Assembly: GCA_963675655.1 (NCBI GenBank)
Contig: OY776489.1
Location: 496,001-560,000, forward strand
DNA from: CAXXOK01 sp963675655
Lineage (GTDB): Bacteria; Bacillota; Clostridia; Christensenellales; Aristaeellaceae
Length of the DNA: 64,000 bases
Direction: 5' to 3'
Position 1 is the stretch's first letter. Each line of letters begins with the position of its first letter. This document shows, piece after piece, positions 27,703 through 37,184 of the stretch. The position numbers and the translations under genes were made by a program. Below the pieces are notes generated by a model. It was not told the origin of the DNA. It saw only the letters and a program-made list of their open reading frames with translations, and did no database searches.

Positions 27703-28190
27703 ACCATACATATATAGAGCAGTATTCTCTATCTGCATAATTGCCGGAGTATCTTAAATCTTGAAGGGCCTGTTTTTTCCAGGTCCCAGCTATCTTGGAC
27801 AGCTAAATGACTGCCTTATACATCCATTAAACTTATTATTAACACTCCATCCATTATGTTGCAGGAAGGCGAACGCTTCTCTTTTATCCAATGTTTAACA
27901 CCGGCTTTCGATAACGCTCTGATATTATAAGTTGATTACGCTTAAAACATATTAGGTATGCAACGAATTGTCGATATAATATTGACTATTCATTGGATTT
28001 TCTCTTGTTTTTGCCCTGTGTTTCCCCGTGCAAATCCCTGCCCCTTTTATATCTCCATTGATAAAAACAGTTGCAAAAACATAAGATTGTGGTAGATTTA
28101 TCCCATCAGGGATGCCACAGGAAAACCCTTTTTCCATGCGCGGCATCCTGCCAAATACGAGGCAACCGTAAGCCGACGGGAGAGAAAGCA
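27703..28190 (+). other. Intergenic region before the acyl-CoA synthetase pair
   Basis: About 490 bases, divergent promoter region. A possible plus-strand promoter (TTGCAA, 16 bases, TAGATT near 28070-28100) is weak. No gene, RNA or repeat is recognised. Confidence 0.35.
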
Positions 28191-30434
28191 ATGTTACTGA
28201 CAAACGATGTGCAGCGGAAGATCAACGCCGTTTTCGCTGGAGCCATGGCCGATCAACGGCAAACCCTTTATGAATACGAAGTCTACGAAATCCTACAATA
28301 TCTTGGTCTTTCCATACCCGCCTATTGCGTAGCGGCCAGCCCCGCCGCAGTAACGGATGCTGCGCTTGCACCATTTGGCGATCGGCTGGTACTCAAGGTG
28401 ATTTCGCCGGATATCGCTCACAAGCAAAAAGTGGGAGGCGTACAGATTGTAAAGAATCCCACCGTGGAAACGGTGCAAAATGCTATGCGGAAAATGGAAG
28501 CGGTAATTCTTACACATTATAGCGATAACGCCAAACCCTCCATCAAAGGCTTCTTGCTGACCGAGTTTCTGTCTTTCGCGCAAGGCATTGGTTATGAAAC
28601 GCTAATGGGTATGAAAAGCGATCCCGCTTTCGGCCCCTTGCTCACCGTCAGCAAAGGCGGGGATGATGCGGAGTTCTTCGCGAAATATTACGACCCCGCC
28701 AACCTGATTATGCCTCCGCTTAACGAGGCGCAAGCACGGGCGTTCGTGAGCAACATGAACATACGCCATAAGTTTGAAAGCATCGGGCATGCGGAGTACA
28801 TTGGGCTGTTTACACAGGCGGTAACGACGCTTAGCCGTTTTGCCTACGACTATTCCGTCATTGCGCCGGAGAAGCCCGCCTATCTTGTGACCGAAATGGA
28901 CATAAACCCTTTTGTAATTACCGAACAGGGCAAGTTTGTCGCCGTGGACGGCTTTGCCCGGTTCGAGCCGTCTGGCCAAACACAGCGCCCCGCCTGCACG
29001 CCCAACACACGGAACCTGACGCCGTTTTTTAAACCCAAGGGGGTTGCGGTTGTCGGCGTATCCGCCAATCTGGAAAAGGACAATATGGGTCGGGAAATTG
29101 CCCGATTGCTGCACGATCTGGGTCGGAAGGATGTGTTTCTGGTAAATGCCAAAGGCGGCAGCTTGCAGTTTGACAATACGCATTACAAAATTTATGCCAG
29201 CGTTGCGGAGATACAGCCCGTACCGGAACTGGCCATTTATGCCGCGCCCGCACGGTATTTTGTAGATTTTCTCAAAAGTCTGCCGGCGGAAGGCCCTAAA
29301 TCCATCATCGTCATTTCCGGCATCCCTTCGGATATGAGCTATCCCGCATTTAAAACACAGATTGATCAGGTGCTGCCGCCCGATACGCGCATTATCGGCC
29401 CCAACTGCGTCGGCGTATTTCACGCGCCAGATGCGCAGGGCAAAGGCGTCAACTCCATATTCATCAGTAAGGAGAGGCTGCAAATCCTTTTTGCCGCCCA
29501 CAGCAACACCGCCCTGATTACCCAAAGCGGCGCGCTGGCCATATCGGTTATCGATAAAATGAAGGAAAGCAGGCTGTTTCGCTCCGTCGTGAGCATCGGC
29601 AATAAATACGACGTAAAGATCCCGGATTTGATCGCCTATTTTAACAATCAGCCTGATATTCAGCTAATTGCTCTCTATGTGGAAGGTATGGCGCCCAATG
29701 AAGGCCGCAGCTTCTTTGAGCTGGCACGGGAAACCCAAAAACCCATTCTCGTATACAAATCCGGTAAAACCGAGGCGGGCGCGAAAGCTGCCGCCTCGCA
29801 TACAGCGTCCATGTCGGGCAGCTATGAAGTTTTCAAAGCCGCCTGCATCCAGTCCGGCGTAATTCTGGGTGAAACACTGGAAGAGTTTGAAGCATACCTC
29901 AAGATTTTTTCGTTGCTGGCCGGGAAAACGGTAAACGGCAACCGGGTCGCCGGGGTGCTGAACGCCGGTTTTGAATCCACCGTCGGTGCGGACGAGCTGC
30001 ATCATCTTACGCAGGCAAAACTTGCACCTGCAACGCTTGCAAAACTGAAAATGCTGGACGAACATGGGCTTGTGGATCTGGCCACCTCGTTTTTAGATAT
30101 TACCCCCTCCTCCGGCGACAGGGTATTTGCGGGCTTTGTAGAAACGCTTTTACAGGATGAGGGCGTTGACTGCGTATTTGTTGCCGCGGTTCCGCATGCA
30201 AATGCTTTGAAATCCGACCCTGTCTCCTGCCATGACCCGGATAGCATGGCAAACCTTATCTCCGCGATGGCGGCGAAGTATCAGAAGCCGGTTGTGGTAA
30301 GCGTAAACGGCGGGGATTATTACAAGGAATTTGCTAAGGTGTTCGAGCAAGGCGGCTTGCCGGTATACGGCGATATCCGCTCCGCCATGAAAGCACTGGA
30401 TACGTACATCGCGTATTATACGCCAGTAAAATAA
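28191..30434 (+). CDS. NDP-forming acyl-CoA synthetase, ATP-grasp-first fusion (paralogue 1)
   Basis: Large cytoplasmic enzyme of 747 residues related to ADP-forming acetate/acyl-CoA ligases, which interconvert acyl-CoA plus ADP and phosphate with acid plus ATP. Domain order is an ATP-grasp module first (about 1-230; VLKVISPDIAHKQKVGGVQI), then a CoA-binding Rossmann domain (FFKPKGVAVVGVSANLEKDN, about 275-295), then succinyl-CoA-ligase-like domains with IIGPNCVGVF and ALITQSGALA. His537, in AASHTASMSGSYE, is the expected phosphohistidine. Most ADP-forming ligases place ATP-grasp last, so this order is notable. ATG at 28191 follows a GGGAGAG site; upstream in-frame sequence is not protein-like. 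A paralogue follows after a terminator. The acyl substrate is unknown. Confidence 0.88.
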   Translation: MLLTNDVQRKINAVFAGAMADQRQTLYEYEVYEILQYLGLSIPAYCVAASPAAVTDAALAPFGDRLVLKVISPDIAHKQKVGGVQIVKNPTVETVQNAMRKMEAVILTHYSDNAKPSIKGFLLTEFLSFAQGIGYETLMGMKSDPAFGPLLTVSKGGDDAEFFAKYYDPANLIMPPLNEAQARAFVSNMNIRHKFESIGHAEYIGLFTQAVTTLSRFAYDYSVIAPEKPAYLVTEMDINPFVITEQGKFVAVDGFARFEPSGQTQRPACTPNTRNLTPFFKPKGVAVVGVSANLEKDNMGREIARLLHDLGRKDVFLVNAKGGSLQFDNTHYKIYASVAEIQPVPELAIYAAPARYFVDFLKSLPAEGPKSIIVISGIPSDMSYPAFKTQIDQVLPPDTRIIGPNCVGVFHAPDAQGKGVNSIFISKERLQILFAAHSNTALITQSGALAISVIDKMKESRLFRSVVSIGNKYDVKIPDLIAYFNNQPDIQLIALYVEGMAPNEGRSFFELARETQKPILVYKSGKTEAGAKAAASHTASMSGSYEVFKAACIQSGVILGETLEEFEAYLKIFSLLAGKTVNGNRVAGVLNAGFESTVGADELHHLTQAKLAPATLAKLKMLDEHGLVDLATSFLDITPSSGDRVFAGFVETLLQDEGVDCVFVAAVPHANALKSDPVSCHDPDSMANLISAMAAKYQKPVVVSVNGGDYYKEFAKVFEQGGLPVYGDIRSAMKALDTYIAYYTPVK

Positions 30435-30485
30435 ACCAGCTGTAATACACACACACTGGGACGGCTGGGGATGTCGCCCACTCAT

Positions 30486-30526
30486 ACAGCCCTTTGTAAC
30501 AGGTGGTTACAGGGGGCTGTTTTATT
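30486..30526 (+). terminator. Terminator after acyl-CoA synthetase paralogue 1
   Basis: A 15-bp stem with two G-T pairs (30486-30500 with 30506-30520), 5-base loop, then TTTATT. Confidence 0.75.
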
Positions 30527-30796
30527 ACTGTTATTTTTATAGAAAGATAGAGAGGCAAGGCCGCGGCATAGGGTTCCTGATCCTGCATCCCCGTTGCGTC
30601 AAAGCAGGCTATCCCTGTTGTGTAAGCCATTTGCGAGAGGGTTTGCCTTTTCAATCCCGCGCATTCATGATATGATTATCAAATAGAAAACGCTCCGTAC
30701 AAGTACCCCATTCCTGTCACGCGCCAGTGTATCCAGCGGGTTGATCTATTCCATATACTTGGTTTCACAAAAAAGCATAACCGGAGGCGATACAGC

Positions 30797-33028
30797 ATGC
30801 AAAAACAGATTTTGGATCAGGTAAACGCAATTCTCGGCGCCGCCTATGCAGACAGCCGCCAAACACTATATGAGCACGAGGTGTACGAGCTGCTCAAGCT
30901 GATTGGGTTTCAGATTCCACTGTATCGCTTCATCACCAAACCCGAGCAAGTAACGGACGAGCTGATTGCGCCCTTTGGCGGCAAGGAAATAATGGCGAAA
31001 ATCGTATCGCGCAATTTGGCCCACAAGCAGCGTTTTGGCGGAATTCAAAAGGTAAGCATTGCCGATCCGCTTTTTATCCGGTATGTGCTCAGCCATATGC
31101 AAAAGGATGTACTCTCCCACTTTAAAGATGATCAAAAGCCAAGTATCGACGGCTTTCTGCTAATAGAGTTTATCCACTTCACGCAGGCCATCGGCGATGA
31201 AATTATGATTGGCTTTCGCGAGGACCCCGCCTTTGGCACCGTGGTCACACTCTCCAAGGGCGGCGATGACGCGGAATTTTTCGCTAAATACTACGACCCG
31301 GCAAATATTATGCTCGCGCCTGTTACGCTGGACAATGCCAAGGGGCTGCTCAACCGTCTGAAAGTACGGCATAAATTTGACGAAATGGGTTGTTCGCAGC
31401 GTCTTGACCAGATTGCGCTTGGGGTTTCCCGGCTGTCCGAGCTGGGGCTTGCGTATTCTATGTTCACCCCGGGGCATTCCACCTTTCACTTCAAAGCGAT
31501 GGATTTGAACCCTATCGTCTTTTCTAAGGACGGCCGTTTCGTCGCTGTGGACGGCTACGCCGAGTTTGCGCCTGTAACCGAAAGCGGCAGTGTGAGTATA
31601 CAGCCTAATCAACAAGGCCTGTCTCGCTTTTTTAAGCCCAGGGGGATTGTGGTTACGGGGGTTTCGACAGACCCGCACAAATATAATATGGCGCGCAATA
31701 TCGTAAGCTTGCTTTTGGATCTTGGCCGCAGCGATATTTACTGCGTCAACCCCAAAGGCGGCGAAACCATCATCGGCGGGCATACCTTTCCCTTATACCA
31801 AAGCATTCACGACATCATGAGCCCCTTCGATCTGCTGGTGTACGCGGCACCGGGGCAGTATTCCATACCATTTGTACAGTCTGTTCCCGAAGATAAAAGC
31901 ATCATCCTTATCTCCGGCATTCCTGCCGATATGGACTACCGCCAGTTTGCAGGCGAAATTACCCGCGCGCGTAAACCCGGCGTACGGGTAATCGGGCCCA
32001 ATTGCATGGGCATTTTTGCAACCCCCGCCAAAGAGCAGCCCGGTGTGAATACGTTGTTCATTGAGGAAGATCGCCTCTCCATTCCGCTGAGCGCGTGCAG
32101 CAACACGGCGCTGCTTACCCAAAGCGGCGCGATGAGTATCACCTTCATAGAGCGTAATCAGCAAACCGGTATTTTCCGCAACATCGTCAGCTTCGGCAAC
32201 AAGGTGGATGTAAATATTCCCGATCTAATGGCGTATTTCAACGACGATCCAAAAATTGATGTCATCGCCATTTACGCCGAGGGGGTCAGCATCGGCGAAG
32301 GCAGGCAGTTTTATAACCTTCTGCAAGCGTCCAAAAAACCTGTGATCGTCTATAAATCTGGTCGTACCGAGGCAGGCGCAAAAGCCGCCGCATCCCATAC
32401 GGCGGCGCTTAGCGGCAGCTACGAGGTATTCCGCGCAGCCTGCTTACAGGGCGGCTGCATCCTCACGGAAGAACTGGATGATTTTTATAACTATACAAAG
32501 GCTTTTGCCGTGCTCTCCCAGCACCGGGCGCACGGCTGCCGCGTCGCGGGCGTGGTAAACGCAGGTCTAGAAGCTACGATGGGCGCCGACATCCTCAACG
32601 AGCTTACGCCCGCCACCCTTGCGCCCGAAACGGTGGAACAGCTTAGAACGCTCAATACGTATGGGCTGGTCAATGTGGAAACGCCATTTCTGGACCTTAC
32701 CCCCATGACGGACGATCCGCTTTACATTCGCTTTATTGAGGCCGTGCTTTCGGACCCGGGTGTGGATTGTCTTTTCGTGGGCATCGTGCCGCATGTGGAT
32801 TCGCTGAAAACCGTAGCGGAAAACTATCTGGATGCGGATGCAATCGGGCCGCTGCTGGTAGAAGCATTCCGTAAAACACAAAAGCCGATCGTCGTGTCGG
32901 TGAATGCGGGTCGTCACTATCAGGTGCTGGTGCACTATCTGGAGGAAAACGGTTTGCCCGTTTTTAGCGATATCCGTTCCGCCATTCGCAGCTTGGATAT
33001 GTTTGCTGCCTATTGGAGCCGGAAATAG
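30797..33028 (+). CDS. NDP-forming acyl-CoA synthetase, ATP-grasp-first fusion (paralogue 2)
   Basis: Protein of 743 residues collinear with the upstream paralogue throughout: ATP-grasp (EIMAKIVSRNLAHKQRFGGI), CoA-binding Rossmann (FFKPRGIVVTGVSTDPHKYN), RVIGPNCMGIF, ALLTQSGAMS, and phosphohistidine His534 in AASHTAALSGSYE. The two share many identical stretches (for example SKGGDDAEFFAKYYDPAN) but have diverged enough for different substrates or for a heteromer. ATG at 30797 follows CCGGAGG at 9 bases. A terminator separates the two genes, so they can be expressed independently; I saw no strong promoter in the gap. ADP-forming ligases let fermenters harvest ATP from acyl-CoA. Confidence 0.88.
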   Translation: MQKQILDQVNAILGAAYADSRQTLYEHEVYELLKLIGFQIPLYRFITKPEQVTDELIAPFGGKEIMAKIVSRNLAHKQRFGGIQKVSIADPLFIRYVLSHMQKDVLSHFKDDQKPSIDGFLLIEFIHFTQAIGDEIMIGFREDPAFGTVVTLSKGGDDAEFFAKYYDPANIMLAPVTLDNAKGLLNRLKVRHKFDEMGCSQRLDQIALGVSRLSELGLAYSMFTPGHSTFHFKAMDLNPIVFSKDGRFVAVDGYAEFAPVTESGSVSIQPNQQGLSRFFKPRGIVVTGVSTDPHKYNMARNIVSLLLDLGRSDIYCVNPKGGETIIGGHTFPLYQSIHDIMSPFDLLVYAAPGQYSIPFVQSVPEDKSIILISGIPADMDYRQFAGEITRARKPGVRVIGPNCMGIFATPAKEQPGVNTLFIEEDRLSIPLSACSNTALLTQSGAMSITFIERNQQTGIFRNIVSFGNKVDVNIPDLMAYFNDDPKIDVIAIYAEGVSIGEGRQFYNLLQASKKPVIVYKSGRTEAGAKAAASHTAALSGSYEVFRAACLQGGCILTEELDDFYNYTKAFAVLSQHRAHGCRVAGVVNAGLEATMGADILNELTPATLAPETVEQLRTLNTYGLVNVETPFLDLTPMTDDPLYIRFIEAVLSDPGVDCLFVGIVPHVDSLKTVAENYLDADAIGPLLVEAFRKTQKPIVVSVNAGRHYQVLVHYLEENGLPVFSDIRSAIRSLDMFAAYWSRK

Positions 33029-33417
33029 CCAAGCCCTGCAGGGTAGCAGATAGTATTTTCCGTAAATACCGAGCATCTGCGCTGTGATTGCCTGTATTAC
33101 AGTGTTTGAAACAGCGAAAATGTATCTCCTACTATTGCCGTATAGTCACCCTTATCACGTTAGCGTTTGTATTAAACCCATTCATGGGCGCGCTTTCCCT
33201 ATTGGAATCCAAGTTTTCTATAATTGTATTCCGCTGTGGGGATTGTTTAAAAAATTCCTTCATTCTCAGTCTTCTACCCATAAACAAGATTTAAACTACA
33301 GCCGGCAGGTCATCTGTAACGCGGTCATTCATTACGTTTATTTATCATGATGGTTGTCATGATCCTCTGCCGCATTGCGCCCCTTAAACCCTATGGTTTA
33401 AGAGGCGTCGACCCTAT
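33029..33417 (+). other. Intergenic region without a recognisable gene
   Basis: About 390 bases. Two overlapping short plus-strand frames (33084-33350 and 33088-33294) have no ribosome binding site and no recognisable product. No terminator was found directly after the second acyl-CoA synthetase. Confidence 0.4.
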
Positions 33418-33454
33418 AAAAGCCCGTGTCTCACACTCGAAACACTGGCTTTTT
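33418..33454 (-). terminator. Terminator downstream of the LacI-family remnant
   Basis: Arms AAAAGCC and GGCTTTT (outer ends 33418 and 33454) with an inner GTGT/ACAC pairing; on the minus strand it exits into TTTTATAG. Confidence 0.55.
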
Positions 33455-33476
33455 CAATCCATTTTCCCTGCTCCCT

Positions 33477-33881
33477 TCACGGCGTAACCGTACCGCCGAA
33501 GGTACCGTTAAAATCACCCCAGCTTTCGCGGAACACGAAATGAAAAGGATGAATGATGGCCGTGGGTTGCTCTCCCTTACTTCCCGTCATTTTCAGTAAC
33601 GTCAGCAGGCAATCGCGGCTCATTTCTTCAATGGGCATATGGATGCTGGTAAGAGAAGGAAGTATGTACGCATCCTGCGGGTTATCACCATAACTGAGGA
33701 TTTCCATATCCTCCGGTACGCGTATGCTATGTTCGTGCAGATAGTGCAACGCGCCGATCGCCTGCGCCCCCTCCCGAAAGAAAACAGTGGTAATAAGGCG
33801 GTTCGGCGCGCATACCGCGCCTATATCCATCGGAACCGATTTGGGGCAAGGCGCTTCTACGGTTGCCGCCGGGCAGTGCAT
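33477..33881 (-). pseudogene. LacI/PurR-family regulator, C-terminal remnant
   Basis: The 134-codon frame matches only the last part of a periplasmic-binding-like effector domain: GALHYLHEHSIRVPEDMEIL, SYGDNPQDAYILPSLTSIHM, PIEEM, then the closing HFVFRESW. The DNA-binding headpiece and the first two thirds of the sensor are missing. The first roughly 25 residues do not resemble the family, so the apparent start is accidental. An intact LacI protein has about 330-340 residues. It could be the end of a deleted sugar locus. A minus-strand terminator still follows it. Confidence 0.7.
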
Positions 33882-34364
33882 CCCTGCAGTGGGTTACTCC
33901 GGCTTGTTCTAAACATTTATCGCATCGATGGATGCCGTTACCCTATATTACATAACACAGTAGCTGCGCAGGTATAAACGGCAGCACGCAAATACGCCCG
34001 AAGCATAAACATACTTCGGGCGTGGTAGTAAAGCAGTGCTGTGAAAGCGAATGGCTGGTTCCTCCTTACTGGCCCTTCTGCCTTATTCGCCTACGTTTTC
34101 CCAACTAAATAACCCTTGCCTTGGAAAGGTAAAAAGAGACGATCCGGTTTTATCCGGGCTGTCTCTTTATCACTATCTTACCTTTATGCAGCCACCATAG
34201 ACCATATTAAGTATGCAAGGGGTTCCCCTGCATGGCATCCCCGCGGATACATCTGCTCCATCACGAAGTACCTACAGCCGCAGGCTCTTTTATAATCCTT
34301 GAGCGTATATTTCCCTTAAAAATGCAGCTTGGTTGTATACGCATTTACCCCGCGCAGCAGTTGG
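33882..34364. other. Intergenic region with two hairpins
   Basis: About 480 bases without a supported gene. A 9-bp stem at 33995-34003 with 34013-34021 lacks a T run. Overlapping plus-strand frames at 34229-34680 are antisense to the DUF5317 gene and are rejected. Confidence 0.4.
34133..34172. terminator. Hairpin, probable terminator
   Basis: Arms AAAGAGAC (34133-34140) and GTCTCTTT (34161-34168) with inner CCGG/CCGG pairing. It has T-rich exits on both sides and may end the DUF5317 operon on the minus strand. Confidence 0.5.
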
Positions 34365-34910
34365 TTACTGCTTGCGCATCATCATCCGCTGCACCCACCA
34401 AAACAACCCCGATCCCATCAGGAAATCGCCCACGCTGGCGACGCCGGGTACAAGCCATGGTATGGGAATGCAATCCCCAAGCCACCAAAGCGGTGCATTC
34501 CACCCTACAAGCACATACTCCATCAGTTCTCCGCTTTGCACACGTTCCACAAAGCTCGCCAAGGAAGGAAAATCGAAAATGACCGGGCTTACAGGCATAC
34601 GCATCTGGTGAAAGGCCATAGCCGCAAAGTTCGCCGCTGTTCCCAACGCGACCAGCCACATTGCCCGCTCGTCCCGGTTTAAAAACAAAAACGCAAACAG
34701 ACACAAGTACTCCGCTACCACAACCATCCACAGCCAATGCAGCGGCGGTGTAGCGATTACACGCGGCAGCCACGCAAAGCTGCTTTCCAGTAAAAGGCCG
34801 ATTACCGGCAGCAGTATGCCCTTGAGCGGTTTACGTATATAACCGCTCAACCGTCCGCCGCGCAGATAGCCGACAACAATCGCAGCTGCCAGCAGATAGA
34901 CGAGTATCAT
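34365..34910 (-). CDS. DUF5317-family membrane protein
   Basis: Integral membrane protein of 181 residues with about five hydrophobic segments. It starts MILVYLLAAAIVVGYLRGGRL and has the family's LRGGRLSGYIRKPLKG cytoplasmic turn, the NRDERAMWLVALGTAANF segment, and the terminal PGVASVGDFLMGSGLFWW motif. DUF5317 has no established function. It is the last gene of a minus-strand operon and overlaps the HD-GYP gene by 4 bases (ATGA), so the two are translationally coupled. DUF5317 next to HD-GYP signalling genes suggests a shared membrane process, which is inference. Confidence 0.82.
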   Translation of the reverse strand: MILVYLLAAAIVVGYLRGGRLSGYIRKPLKGILLPVIGLLLESSFAWLPRVIATPPLHWLWMVVVAEYLCLFAFLFLNRDERAMWLVALGTAANFAAMAFHQMRMPVSPVIFDFPSLASFVERVQSGELMEYVLVGWNAPLWWLGDCIPIPWLVPGVASVGDFLMGSGLFWWVQRMMMRKQ

Positions 34911-36187
34911 GCATTACGCTCCTCTGCGTCCATCAACGCCAGCATGGCTTCCACCACTTCGGCGTCAAACTGTGTTCCTTTACCGCGCAGCAGTTCCGCC
35001 CGCGCCTGCGCCTGCGACAAGCTTTTGCGGTAGGGGCGGTCGCTGGTCATCGCATCATACGCATCGGCCACCGCCAGAATGCGCGTAGACAAACGCAATG
35101 CACCCGAAAAGCACCCGTCCGGGTACCCTTTACCATCGCAGCGCTCATGGTGGCTGCGAATCATCTCAAGCACCGTATCCGAAAGTCCAACTTGCCCGAC
35201 GATATTGATGCCGATGGCAGGATGCTGTTGCATAATCTCCCTTTCCTCCTGTGTTAACGGGCCAGGTTTATGCAAAATTAAATCACTCACACCGATTTTA
35301 CCAATATCGTGCAGCGCCGCGCCTTCACGGATCAAATCAAGCTGCTGTGTCGAGCAGTGCATTTGGCGGGCAATCCGCATAGCATATTCCCCTACACGCT
35401 GGCTGTGACCCTGTGTATAGCGGTCGCGCGCTTCCATGCTGGATACAAATGCGTCCAGCAGCTTTTCCTGATAGCGCGTCGCGTCCAGATACAGCTTCCA
35501 CGCATACCGGGCTAAAAGCAGGGGGCATATCATTACAAGCGTCAACCAGATACCGGTAGGGCGGGAAAGCATCAGGCTGATAATCAGCCCCAGAGGCATC
35601 GCCGCCAGTACATTGAAGGTAAGCCCCGCCAGTTCTTTGCCCATCTCCCGGGAAACAATATCCCCGTTAATCCAGAAAAGCATGAGCAGTACCTGATAAT
35701 TGAACACAAAGGTAAGCACGGAGAAAATAAGCGTTGGCAGCAGCACCATCGGGAAGCTGAATACGCCCGGCTGCCATGGCAGCAACTGGCATAGCAACCC
35801 CGGTATCACAATCGCGATGACAATATCACTCAGGTTGAACAGCGTTTTACTGAAAGGCGTATTATAGATACACCGTATCTTGCCGCCGTCTCTTTCAAAT
35901 GTAACCAACGAGCTGGCCAGATACACAAATACAGCCACTTCCATACCATGCAATAAAAAAGCCGCCAGAACAGCAATGACGGATAAATCCAATTGTTGAT
36001 CATTTTTCATAATTATGGGAAACGATCGGCAGACTGCGCATAGCCCAATTAAAAACAGAATGTTCCAGCCATACTCGGAAAAGGGAACCCCTTCAAGTCC
36101 AAGAATAAACTGGCGTGTACTGACGAAGGCCATCGCCATACCGACAATACTCACGATCACAACGTACGCACGGGCTCTTCTGTTCAT
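34907..36187 (-). CDS. Membrane-anchored HD-GYP domain phosphodiesterase
   Basis: Probable cyclic-di-GMP phosphodiesterase of 426 residues. The N-terminal half holds about eight membrane helices, a MASE-like sensor region. The C-terminal HD-GYP domain (about 245-425) is complete: RDRYTQGHSQRVGEYA, the metal-binding HDIGKIG, HHERCDGKGYPDG (the GYP signature form GKGYPDG), and ADAYDAMTSDRPYRK. This is the full catalytic set, so activity is expected. ATG at 36187 is preferred because GAGAGG lies 6 bases upstream; an ATG at 36193 abuts that site. It is third in an operon with an unrecognised protein, a 27-residue peptide and a DUF5317 protein. No GGDEF cyclase is present in the window. Confidence 0.9.
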   Translation of the reverse strand: MNRRARAYVVIVSIVGMAMAFVSTRQFILGLEGVPFSEYGWNILFLIGLCAVCRSFPIIMKNDQQLDLSVIAVLAAFLLHGMEVAVFVYLASSLVTFERDGGKIRCIYNTPFSKTLFNLSDIVIAIVIPGLLCQLLPWQPGVFSFPMVLLPTLIFSVLTFVFNYQVLLMLFWINGDIVSREMGKELAGLTFNVLAAMPLGLIISLMLSRPTGIWLTLVMICPLLLARYAWKLYLDATRYQEKLLDAFVSSMEARDRYTQGHSQRVGEYAMRIARQMHCSTQQLDLIREGAALHDIGKIGVSDLILHKPGPLTQEEREIMQQHPAIGINIVGQVGLSDTVLEMIRSHHERCDGKGYPDGCFSGALRLSTRILAVADAYDAMTSDRPYRKSLSQAQARAELLRGKGTQFDAEVVEAMLALMDAEERNA

Positions 36188-36280
36188 AGGCATCCTCTCA
36201 CTTGAAAAAAGGCAAACCCACCGATTATTTATGGGGAAAGCAGGACAGACGGGCGATTGAATTCCATGTGATGTTAGATG

Positions 36281-36364
36281 TTATCTCCAGGTCACATAAG
36301 CGCCCGCGGAGAGAACGAAAGAAGCCAGTGCCATCAAAGCAGCCATGATCTTCGCCTTCTTCAT
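36281..36364 (-). CDS. 27-residue hydrophobic peptide in the HD-GYP operon
   Basis: ATG-initiated frame of 27 codons, MKKAKIMAALMALASFVLSA followed by GAYVTWR, preceded by a strong AGGAGG site. It has two or three lysines followed by a single hydrophobic helix, so it is either a one-pass membrane microprotein or a signal-peptide-like exported peptide. It lies 96 bases after the upstream gene and 93 bases before the HD-GYP gene, same strand, no terminator between. It has no cysteine or double-glycine leader, so an AgrD-type or class II bacteriocin precursor is unlikely. Too short for homology to be judged by eye. Confidence 0.55.
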   Translation of the reverse strand: MKKAKIMAALMALASFVLSAGAYVTWR

Positions 36365-36460
36365 TAGAATATAGCCTCCTACTTATAAGGCTATGCCGTT
36401 CGCTATCGGGCATGCTATATTCCGCTACGCTTGAAGAAAGCCCGTCCGTCCCGCTTCCTT

Positions 36461-37147
36461 TCAGATTGATTGGCAACCTGCCACAATGGACAGGCTGCGG
36501 TTCATGGCGTCCAAAGCGCTTTTTACAAAACTGATCGCCACATCCTCGCCTTGTTTTGCCGAGCCAATTAACAGGCGGTCCTCCTTGGCAAAGGAGTACT
36601 CCAACAACGTTAAAGCGACGGCAATGCTCCCGACAGTGGTGGATTGCGTTGCCACAAGAGTAAATAAATCATCAACACCCAAAAAGCCGTGCACAGCATT
36701 TAACGTAGCCTGCACAGCAGCGCGCATGCACTGGGTAGCGGTATTCCGGCTGACAGCCTCGCCCCAAAAATCCTGTTCTCCATGTCGCAGCCGCACACGG
36801 ACATGATAATGCCGCTCCTCCATGCGCGTGGATACCTCCATGCACTGGATGCGTTTGCCCGTTTCGGTGGTCTCGGTTTGTTCCCGCGGTTCAAACGGAT
36901 TATCCGCCAGTTGTGCGATACTGATTACCCGGTGATCCACCCGCAGATCAAATGCCGCCAACAAAGCGCTTTGCACATCCCGGCTGATCAGTTTGGGGTT
37001 ACGGCTCAGCCCGGCCACAATGTGCACTTCACGCACGTTATCATCCTCATCCATGAGGATATTGGCGGCAAATACATCTGGAAGCTTCAACAGCAGAGCA
37101 CGGTACAGGTCATTAGGCGTTCCTTTTTCAACAGCCGGTTCAGTCAT
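36461..37147 (-). CDS. Uncharacterised two-domain protein heading the HD-GYP operon
   Basis: I do not recognise a named family. The 228-residue protein is soluble with no signal or membrane segment. The N-terminal part (about 10-75) has a strand-helix pattern, NILMDEDDNVREVHIVAGLS then RNPKLISRDVQSALLAAFDL and VDHRVISIAQL, reminiscent of small ACT-like or sporulation-type ferredoxin-like folds. The C-terminal part (about 95-220) looks like an alpha/beta domain with AAVQATLNAVHGFLGVDDLF and a final helix. Conserved-looking Arg, Asp and His residues in the first part would be test points. It starts the operon that includes the peptide, HD-GYP and DUF5317 genes and has its own promoter at 37185-37213. 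Confidence 0.7.
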   Translation of the reverse strand: MTEPAVEKGTPNDLYRALLLKLPDVFAANILMDEDDNVREVHIVAGLSRNPKLISRDVQSALLAAFDLRVDHRVISIAQLADNPFEPREQTETTETGKRIQCMEVSTRMEERHYHVRVRLRHGEQDFWGEAVSRNTATQCMRAAVQATLNAVHGFLGVDDLFTLVATQSTTVGSIAVALTLLEYSFAKEDRLLIGSAKQGEDVAISFVKSALDAMNRSLSIVAGCQSI

Positions 37148-37184
37148 CTGTTTTCTAGCTCCTCACTTATTGAGCGTTTCCATC

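Noticed and set aside
33995..34022. Hairpin as a second terminator in the 33,882-34,364 gap
   Set aside because: The stem is good but no T run follows on either strand, and no gene ends at it.
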